NCBI RefSeq assembly: GCF_019443105.1
Contig: NZ_JAHZIJ010000001.1
Coordinates: 62,001-126,000 of the forward strand
Length of the DNA stretch: 64,000 nt
Direction of reading: 5' to 3'
Source: Paenibacillus oenotherae
GTDB taxonomy: Bacteria > Bacillota > Bacilli > Paenibacillales > Paenibacillaceae
Under the pieces are notes generated by a model. It made no database searches. It was not told where the DNA came from and saw nothing but the letters and a program-made list of their open reading frames with translations. Made by a program: the position numbers and the translations under genes. Numbering within the stretch: position 1 is the first letter of the stretch; each line of letters starts with the position of its first letter. This document shows, piece by piece, positions 28,778 to 34,900 of this stretch.

Positions 28778-29779
28778 TTATTTGACAAGATCAGGATGCA
28801 GCTTCTTCGCAACTTCCAGCAGACCATCAGCAAGGCGCGGGCCTACGCGAACAAGCGGATCTTGCGCCACCTCGAACATTTGATTGTTTTTTCTGGCGTT
28901 AATCGTATCCCAGCCCGGACGCTTCTCGATCTCCGTCAGAATAGGGTTCGCTTCGCCTTCCTTCACTGTCATCGTTGCATAGATAATAACGTCCGGATTC
29001 GACTTAATGACCTGCTCGGGATCGATCTGATACCAGCTTGGCTGATCCGCAACATTCGTCCCGCCAGCAATCGTCAGCAGCTCGTCCAGAAATTCGCCCT
29101 TGCCAACTGTGTAGCCAGGAGAGAATTCCAAATATACTTTCGGCTTCGGCGCGTCCTTGACGGCCTCGGTTACCTCTGTCCGCACATCCTGCATATGCTT
29201 GGCAACTTCTTCAGCCTTCTCCGATTGATTCATAATAACGCCGATTTGCCTTACTTTCTCGATGACTGCATCATAGGTCTTGGGATCTGACGCGTAGACG
29301 TTCAGCTTCAGATCACGCAGCTTGGCAATAACGGGAGCGTTCATCGTGGAGGATGCCAGCACCAGGTCAGGCTTCAGGCCGACAATCGCTTCAATATTCG
29401 CTTCCATTCCGCCGATCTTCGTCTTGGTCGCCGCATCTTCAGGGTAGTTCGAATAATCGTCAACACCGACAATCGCCTCTCCCCCGCCAATCGCATATAC
29501 AAGTTCTGTCTCGCTTGGAACCAGCGTTACGATCCGCGCAGGAGCCTGCTCGAACGTAACCTCTGTGCCTGTAGCATCCGTCAGCTTCAACGGATAGACG
29601 GTGCCAGCCTGTACTGCGTTGCCTTCATCCGCCTTATTGCCTTGCGCGGTTGCCGGTTCTTCCACGCCCGTCCCCTTATTATTTCCTTTGCTGCCGCAGG
29701 CTGCTGTCACAATCAACATCGCTGCCATCAGCATTAGGAGACTGACTTTTAACCATTTCATTTGTTTCATCTCTACCAT
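28778..29779 (-). CDS. btuF: Corrinoid-binding lipoprotein of the ABC transporter (BtuF-like)
   Basis: 333 residues; signal peptide with lipobox TAAC and lipidated Cys28, followed by a short Gly/Asn/Glu-rich linker. Class III periplasmic binding-protein fold: PARIVTLVPSETELVYAIGGGEAIVGVDDYSNYP, GLKPDLVLAS, then a helical backbone and a second lobe with KPKVYLEFSPGYTVG and NPDVIIYATMTV. First gene of the riboswitch-controlled operon. Start is uncertain: ATG 29779 lies 3 nt after AGGAG, ATG 29770 lies 12 nt after it, and ATG 29761 also gives an intact signal peptide. Confidence 0.92.
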   Translation of the reverse strand: MVEMKQMKWLKVSLLMLMAAMLIVTAACGSKGNNKGTGVEEPATAQGNKADEGNAVQAGTVYPLKLTDATGTEVTFEQAPARIVTLVPSETELVYAIGGGEAIVGVDDYSNYPEDAATKTKIGGMEANIEAIVGLKPDLVLASSTMNAPVIAKLRDLKLNVYASDPKTYDAVIEKVRQIGVIMNQSEKAEEVAKHMQDVRTEVTEAVKDAPKPKVYLEFSPGYTVGKGEFLDELLTIAGGTNVADQPSWYQIDPEQVIKSNPDVIIYATMTVKEGEANPILTEIEKRPGWDTINARKNNQMFEVAQDPLVRVGPRLADGLLEVAKKLHPDLVK

Positions 29780-29810
29780 CCACTCCTAGTATACTAAAAT
29801 AATGAAACAC

Positions 29811-29846
29811 AAAAAAAAGCACTTCCGACCCAAGTGTCAGAAATGC
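29811..29846 (-). terminator. Terminator of the cobalamin riboswitch expression platform
   Basis: On the minus strand GCATTTCTGAC pairs imperfectly with GTCGGAAGTGC and is followed by eight T residues. It lies between the aptamer and btuF (32 nt before the start), so it is the likely premature-termination signal formed when cobalamin is bound. Confidence 0.88.
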
Positions 29847-29969
29847 TTCAAGTTCCTAAGAACAACGGCTGCGCATAGAATCGCCGGTCCGGCCCGTGCC
29901 GAATCCTTAATCGAGTCCAAGTCTTAGCCAATCTCCAACACCTCCCTAACTCCACGTAGGTAGCGTTTA

Positions 29970-30208
29970 CCGAAACAGGCAGGTCTCCTGACTTAGAGCC
30001 AGCAGCAATCGTCTTCCCGAATCGTCCATTCAGTGACATGCGCGATTGCCGTGTTGTCGAACCAGAACAGGCTCCAGCCTTGCGGCGGCTGCCCTTGATC
30101 GACGCTCTTTACAGTGGCGGGTCCGTGCCGGTATTGCACCGGTCTTCCCTATTAAGCCGAAATCAGCATGTCCCGGAAGGACATCATCATTTCGACACCT
30201 GTTTCTAC
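29970..30208 (-). promoter_or_regulatory. Cobalamin (B12) riboswitch
   Basis: About 235 nt on the minus strand. The B12 box, read as GTCAGGAGACCTGCC, is at 29992-29978. P1 pairs GAAACAGG at the 5' end (near 30205) with CCTGTTTC (near 29973). Typical internal segments of the class are seen, such as GGGAAGACCGGTGCAATACCGG (two blocks near 30120-30150) and CACTG near the 3' side. It sits between a good promoter and the terminator at 29811-29846 and should repress the whole ten-gene operon when adenosylcobalamin is abundant. Confidence 0.95.
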
Positions 30209-30230
30209 CCTATTCAATTATGCACCTGTA

Positions 30231-30259
30231 ACTATATCATCCCCCTTTCTGCTTGTCTA
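30231..30259 (-). promoter_or_regulatory. Promoter of the cobalamin operon
   Basis: TAGACA (30259-30254) and TATAGT (30236-30231) on the minus strand, separated by exactly 17 nt, each five of six matches to the housekeeping sigma consensus. Transcription would start about 15-20 nt before the aptamer. Confidence 0.75.
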
Positions 30260-30384
30260 TACAAAATATCCGCATTAGCGGGGTCTTTTGTGCTCCTCTG
30301 CCGCATACCTGTAGAGAGTGGTTTTTTTGTTGCCCTGGCTGCAGCAGTACCGAGATCGCGATTCAGAACAGGAGGAGAAAATCA

Positions 30385-30816
30385 ATGAATAGCAGAAAAA
30401 AGCTGACTACCGCAAGCACGACGGCTGTTCTAGCCGCGGCGGCAGTAATTGCCGTCATTCGTGCCCAGGCTGGAGCGGCTGAAGCAACACCTCCGGTCGT
30501 CACACAGACGGTCGAAGGCATGAATGCGCAAATCAAGCTGGGTACATACCCGGCTAAAATATTGCAAAACAACGCGTTCACCGTCACCTTAACGGATCAG
30601 GACGGCCTGCCTGTCGTAGACTCCAAGCTCGATGTCGTTCTTTCGATGCCGAGCATGCTGTGCGGTGACGCTGCATTTGATTTAAAGGAAGTGTCGCCTG
30701 GCGTCTACGAGGGCGAGATGATCCCGATCATGACCGGCATATGGGAGGCAACAGTGACCGCCGAGCTGGACGGCAGCAGCACAACCTTCACCCGCAAGGT
30801 GAAGGCGGAGCGGTAA
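30385..30816 (+). CDS. YtkA/FixH-like secreted protein
   Basis: 143 residues from ATG 30385 with GGAGGA upstream; an upstream extension of the open frame overlaps the promoter region and lacks a ribosome site. Residues 1-33 are a signal peptide or anchor ending QAGAAEA. The rest is a single beta-sandwich: GTYPAKILQNNAFTVTLTD, VVDSKLDVVLSMPSMLCGDA, VSPGVYEGEMIPIMTGIWEATV. This is the YtkA-like (PF13115) pattern, related to FixH. The MPSMLC segment offers Met and Cys ligands that could bind copper (inference). It faces the SafE-like gene and copper ATPase, converging on them, and starts opposite the cobalamin riboswitch. Confidence 0.72.
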   Translation: MNSRKKLTTASTTAVLAAAAVIAVIRAQAGAAEATPPVVTQTVEGMNAQIKLGTYPAKILQNNAFTVTLTDQDGLPVVDSKLDVVLSMPSMLCGDAAFDLKEVSPGVYEGEMIPIMTGIWEATVTAELDGSSTTFTRKVKAER

Positions 30817-30846
30817 CACCGCCCGCCGTTCTATTGCGATACGGCT

Positions 30847-31530
30847 TTACCACAGCCATGGCGACAGACTCGGCACCATGCCGTTAGCGGCCAGCCCCCT
30901 CATAATAGCAAGCAGCCCGACGAGTGCAGCCGCAGCCGTTCCCGCGTACCGCATAACCCGCCGCCACCGTTTATGAGCGCGCCCGACAAACAGCCCGACA
31001 AGCGCAAGCGCCGGAAACGTCGCAAAGCCGAACAAAGCCATTATGGCCGCCCCCTTCCATACGGAGCCGGAGGCGGCCGCATTCATTTGCATCGCATAGG
31101 TCAATCCGCATGGCAGGAATCCGAAAGACAATCCGGCAGCAGCAACATGAACCGCATCCCTCCGCCCCGAGCTTCCTCCTCCCGCATTCAGCTTGCGATG
31201 CAGAAAAGCGGTCCAAGCCCCCATGAAGGGCAGCTGGAACCGCCGCCACAGCCAGAGCAGCACGAACAGACCGCCTGCAATGGAGGCCAGCCCCTGCATG
31301 CCTGCCAAATCTCCTGCAATATCTACAAAAGAGCCTGCCGCTCCCATGGCTGCGCCAAGCACGCTGTAGGAAACAATCCGCCCCGCATTATAGAGCAGAG
31401 CGGCTCTTCGGGAGGATATGCCGGATTGCATCGATACCGTGGACACAATGCCGCCGCACATCGCGATGCAGTGAGGAGCGCTGAACAGACCCGTCAATAT
31501 GACGAGTCCCCAGTCCTGTCCTGCCATCAT
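30847..31530 (-). CDS. SafE/DsbD-like (UreH-2) membrane protein
   Basis: 227 residues with six membrane segments. The two conserved Cys motifs of this DsbD-related family are present: SAPHCIAMCGGIVS at about 17-30 and FGFLPCGLTYAMQ at about 138-150. ATG 31530 overlaps the copper ATPase stop (ATGA), so the pair is co-translated. Family members are often annotated sulfite exporter TauE/SafE or cytochrome c biogenesis proteins, and are found with CcoI/FixI-type copper ATPases, where a role in copper insertion into haem-copper oxidase is proposed. The role here is inferred from that context. Confidence 0.82.
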   Translation of the reverse strand: MMAGQDWGLVILTGLFSAPHCIAMCGGIVSTVSMQSGISSRRAALLYNAGRIVSYSVLGAAMGAAGSFVDIAGDLAGMQGLASIAGGLFVLLWLWRRFQLPFMGAWTAFLHRKLNAGGGSSGRRDAVHVAAAGLSFGFLPCGLTYAMQMNAAASGSVWKGAAIMALFGFATFPALALVGLFVGRAHKRWRRVMRYAGTAAAALVGLLAIMRGLAANGMVPSLSPWLW

Positions 31531-33746
31531 CTCGCCCCCCGCCGTTCCACTGCACGCCGCAGTTGATTACCCAGTCGCAATGCGTTGCCAACAACCGATA
31601 TGGAGCTTAGCGCCATAGCAGTGCCTGCCATCCATGGCTTCAAGCCTCCGAAAGCCGCGAACGGAATAATGACGGCATTATAGAGAAAGGCAAAGGCCAG
31701 GTTCTGCCGAATATTGCGCAAGGTTAAGCCGCTAATATGCAGCGCATCAACAATACCGGTCAATCTCGCCTGTACTAATGTAAAATGTCCTGCCTGAAGA
31801 GCTGCCTCTGTCCCGCCCCCCATCGTGAAGCTAATATTTGCGGCTGCCAGAGCAGGCGCATCATTCCATCCGTCTCCCGCCATCCCTACAACATGCCCCT
31901 CCTCCTGCAGCCGCTGAATCAGCTCCACCTTCTGATGGGGCGTCATGGACGCATGCACCTCGGCAATGCCTGCAGCCTTGCCCGCATAAGCTGCCGGAGA
32001 AGAATGGTCCCCTGTCGCCAGAAGTACAGCAACTCCCTCGGCTTGAAGAGCCGCGACCGCTTCCTTGGAGGATCTCTTCAAAGAATCAGCGAAAGCCATA
32101 GCACCGACACATCTGCCGTCGATAGCGATATAGATAACAGTCTCGCCAGCCGCTTCCTGCCTGCTGGCAAATTGCTGCTCCGTCCGTCCCGGCTCCCAGC
32201 CTTGTCCTGCGCCGTATCGGGCGCTTCCGACCTCGACGCGCTTTCCCTCCACTATCGCCTCTACCCCCAGGCCCGGACTTGACCGGAACGCCGAAGCTGG
32301 GGGAACGGTGAGACCTGCCAGTCTGGCGGCCTCTGCTGTAGCATCGGCATAGGGATGCTGAGAGCCTGCTTCAACGGCGGCGGCGGCACGAAGCAGCGAA
32401 GCAGCGGAGCCATACGAAGCCGACATCCCGGTTAGTGACGGCTTCCCTTCCGTCAGCGTGCCGGTCTTATCGATCACAATCGTATCCAACTGGGCAAGCC
32501 GCTCCAACGCTCCCGCTTCTTTAAGCACAATGCCCCGTCGAGCCAGCTTGCCGGAAGCCAGCACAAGCGAGATCGGCGCTGCCAGCCCCAACGCGCATGG
32601 ACAAGCCGCAAGCAGTACAGCCAGCGCATGAACCGCTGCGGTTGCTGCGTCTCCGGGCTTCAGCACCAGCAGCCAGAGAAGCATCGTAACCAATGACAGC
32701 ACAATCATAACGGGAACGAAAATGGCGGCAAGCCGGTCAACCTTTCTTCCAATCGTCGATTTGGTCGCCTGGGCTTGCCGGGTCAGAGCAGCAATGCGGC
32801 CCAGCAGCGTGTCGCCTTGAGTGGCTTTCACGCGAACAAGCAGCTCTGCTCCCCCGCGAACCATCGTGCCGGCGAAGACAGCATCTCCTTCCGACTTCAT
32901 GACCGGCATACTTTCGCCCGTCAAGAACGACTCGTCAACCATGGCATGGCCCTCAACCACATAACCGTCCACGGGAATCAGTCGCTCAACCTCTGCAATA
33001 ATCTGTTCTCCGGCCTCGATCTGCTGGAGCGGAATACGCTGCCTGCTCCCGCTTCGCACCACCACAGCATCGCGGGACTGAAGCTCGGCATAACCCTCGC
33101 TCTCCCGCATAACACGCTCTGAGGCTGCCGCCTCAAGCAGCTTGCCCAGCAGCACAGCCGAGATGACCACAGCAGAGGTTTCAAAGTACAGCGGCAAGCC
33201 TGCCAGCATCGCATAATAGCTGTAGCCGAAAGCAGCAGTCGTCCCTACTGCGACAAGCACATCCATGTTAGCGGAGCGTTCGCGCAGCGCATAGTAAGCC
33301 CGAAAATAAAACGGCATTCCGATATAAAATTGCACAATCGCCGCCAGCCCGAATTGCAGCAGCGGACTCTGCAGGAGCAGCGGCACCGGCACATTCTGCA
33401 GCCATGAATAATGATGCGCCATTGCCCACAGGAGCGGCAGTGTCAGCAGCGCCGCCAGCAGGAATCGGGCCAGCAGCGCACCCTGTTCATTGTCATCGCT
33501 TCCGCCATGCCCGCCAAAAGGTGCCGCTCCAAAGCCAAGCCGTGTGATCGCATCAACGATCCCCTTTGTCGTTGCGATATGGGGCGCATAACGAATATTA
33601 GCCGACCTCGCCGCATAATGAACCGATATTTCGGTTACGCCCTCCATTCTCCCGACAACCTTCTCTATTCTGGCGGCACAGGCCGTGCAGCTCATCCCTT
33701 GTATCCGCAAATCGAGCCATTCAGCTCCATCCTGCTTATTCCCCAC
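31527..33746 (-). CDS. copA: Copper-translocating P1B-type ATPase
   Basis: 739 residues from GTG 33746, chosen because AGGAGG lies 7 nt before it while the ATG at 33752 touches the ribosome site. One N-terminal heavy-metal domain, GMSCTACAARIEK, with the CxxC at 20 and 23. Eight predicted membrane helices, the intramembrane CPC (AACPCALGLA), actuator TGES, phosphorylation motif DKTGTLTEG, the SQHP-type nucleotide-binding His motif (GSQHPYADA) and hinge GDGWNDAPALA. CPC plus the helix 7/8 signature N/M-S near the C-terminus (MALSSISVVGNALRL) mark a Cu(I) pump. Whether it detoxifies (CopA) or loads oxidases (CcoI/FixI-like) is open; the neighbouring SafE- and YtkA-like genes favour the latter. 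Confidence 0.93.
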   Translation of the reverse strand: MGNKQDGAEWLDLRIQGMSCTACAARIEKVVGRMEGVTEISVHYAARSANIRYAPHIATTKGIVDAITRLGFGAAPFGGHGGSDDNEQGALLARFLLAALLTLPLLWAMAHHYSWLQNVPVPLLLQSPLLQFGLAAIVQFYIGMPFYFRAYYALRERSANMDVLVAVGTTAAFGYSYYAMLAGLPLYFETSAVVISAVLLGKLLEAAASERVMRESEGYAELQSRDAVVVRSGSRQRIPLQQIEAGEQIIAEVERLIPVDGYVVEGHAMVDESFLTGESMPVMKSEGDAVFAGTMVRGGAELLVRVKATQGDTLLGRIAALTRQAQATKSTIGRKVDRLAAIFVPVMIVLSLVTMLLWLLVLKPGDAATAAVHALAVLLAACPCALGLAAPISLVLASGKLARRGIVLKEAGALERLAQLDTIVIDKTGTLTEGKPSLTGMSASYGSAASLLRAAAAVEAGSQHPYADATAEAARLAGLTVPPASAFRSSPGLGVEAIVEGKRVEVGSARYGAGQGWEPGRTEQQFASRQEAAGETVIYIAIDGRCVGAMAFADSLKRSSKEAVAALQAEGVAVLLATGDHSSPAAYAGKAAGIAEVHASMTPHQKVELIQRLQEEGHVVGMAGDGWNDAPALAAANISFTMGGGTEAALQAGHFTLVQARLTGIVDALHISGLTLRNIRQNLAFAFLYNAVIIPFAAFGGLKPWMAGTAMALSSISVVGNALRLGNQLRRAVERRGAR

Positions 33747-33975
33747 CTGCATCCCTCCTGCCAGCAGGGGCTACCGCCCGTCTTTAATAGCCCTCGTTTC
33801 ACTATATGGCTGACAGGCTTCCTGCATGATACTTTCCTTGTACAAACAATCCTGCCGGTGTTCGCAATAATAAAAGGCACCGGAGCTCGATACGAACCCC
33901 AATGCCTCAATCGCAATTCTCTACTCCATGTGGGGCAAAAAAAGACTGTCCGAAAGAATCAGTACTAAATGATGC

Positions 33976-34026
33976 AAAAAAATGCTTCCAAAACCACTAA
34001 AAACTAAAAAGTGGGACTGGAAGCAT
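33976..34026 (-). terminator. Strong hairpin terminator
   Basis: ATGCTTCCA and CCACT on one side pair with AGTGG and TGGAAGCAT on the other. The minus strand then has seven T residues; the plus strand has CTTTTC, so it may be bidirectional. It would end transcripts coming from the rhodanese gene through repeat array B. Confidence 0.82.
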
Positions 34027-34170
34027 CTTTTCGTTGTATATAGAGACTTGAGCAGGGACTCCAATAAATCGCCGGGCCGAGAGCTCGCAGCTTACCTAGC
34101 CCATTAAGATTTCCCCCGCCCGTTGCCTCTCCCCTTCCCCAAGTGTGGTTAGATGGCAGCGTGACGGAGT

Positions 34171-34362
34171 AAGAAGCCTGCGAATGTGCATGAATTTCGG
34201 TTACAAGACACTATAATGGTTAAATTCCTGCGATCAGGCATGAATTTGGGGAAGAATCGGCCGTTAAGGAGAAACTGAGGTGAAATGCCTGCACGCTGGC
34301 AGGCATTTCACCTTCATGGGGCAAGAAACGAGCAAATACATGCCGTTTTGCATGTTTCGCCC
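34171..34362 (+). repeat. Array B of composite palindromic repeats
   Basis: Four units start near 34173, 34222, 34283 and 34334 (steps 49, 61, 51). Unit 3 contains a perfect 15-bp inverted repeat (arms 34278-34292 and 34299-34313, loop of 6); unit 4 has ACATGC/GCATGT around CGTTTT. In this orientation unit 1 resembles the first unit of array A read on the minus strand (both GAAGCCTGCG..., then TTTC and AAGAC), unit 2 matches the 63-bp unit of A (CGATCA and a spacer with CGG..GTTA.GG), and unit 3 matches the next 51-bp unit (ATGCCTGC, GGCAGGCATT, GGAACGAG-like end). So A and B are inverted copies of one element. Confidence 0.8.
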
Positions 34363-34428
34363 AGCTCGCATCTCGCTTGCCTCTTTTCTCCGTACCGCGC
34401 CCGCCTCCCGGCGGTGTTGGTCTGTCAA

Positions 34429-34740
34429 TTAATCGCCTTCTGCCACATCACCAGGCCAGCTCAGCATGCCGCCAACCATATTAACGACCTCATAGCCTTG
34501 AGTAGCCAAATAATCGCAAGCTTTGCCGCTCCGGTTGCCGCTTCGGCATACCATGTAGAAGGGCTCCTCCAATCCGTTAAGCTCGCCCACTCGTTCAACG
34601 AATTGCGATAACGGAATATGGCGCGCCTGCGCAATATGGCCGGACTGCCATTCATCCAGCTCCCGCACATCAATTACGCTCAGCTTTTCCCCTTCACGAA
34701 GCCGGGTTTCCAGTTCAGAGGCCGTTATTTCACCGTACAT
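34429..34740 (-). CDS. Single-domain rhodanese-like protein
   Basis: 103 residues, ATG 34740 with AAGGAG about 10 nt upstream. One rhodanese domain: ITASELETRL start, VIDVRELDEWQSGHI, and the active-site loop MVCRSGNRSGKAC with nucleophile Cys65. Such PspE/YqhL-like small rhodaneses move sulfane sulfur to acceptors; the partner is not apparent here. No signal peptide, hence cytoplasmic. The array B and the terminator at 33976-34026 lie downstream. Confidence 0.93.
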   Translation of the reverse strand: MYGEITASELETRLREGEKLSVIDVRELDEWQSGHIAQARHIPLSQFVERVGELNGLEEPFYMVCRSGNRSGKACDYLATQGYEVVNMVGGMLSWPGDVAEGD

Positions 34741-34900
34741 ACAGGAACATCTCCTTCAATATAAGCTGGATTTCAATTTCGTTAAGGAACAGGCTTGCGA
34801 AGAAGGTTTAGCACTCCTGCCCGCAAGCGCATCCCCATAAACGAAGCTCTCTCTGCATTTTACATTTGCACAAAGGACGTGTCCAGCACAAGACCGCATA

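Larger units (their letters stand above)
33747..34428. other. Gene-free region with terminator and repeat array B
   Basis: 682 bp between copA and the rhodanese gene, both on the minus strand. It contains the hairpin at 33976-34026, palindromic array B at 34171-34362 and, presumably close to 33800, the copA promoter. Small open frames here overlap these structures and have no ribosome site. No RNA gene was recognised. Confidence 0.5.

Noticed and set aside
30100-30230. Plus-strand riboswitch for the YtkA-like gene
   Set aside because: The cobalamin aptamer is readable only on the minus strand, toward btuF.
33692-33916. Small minus-strand open frame upstream of copA
   Set aside because: It overlaps the copA start in another frame and has no ribosome site.
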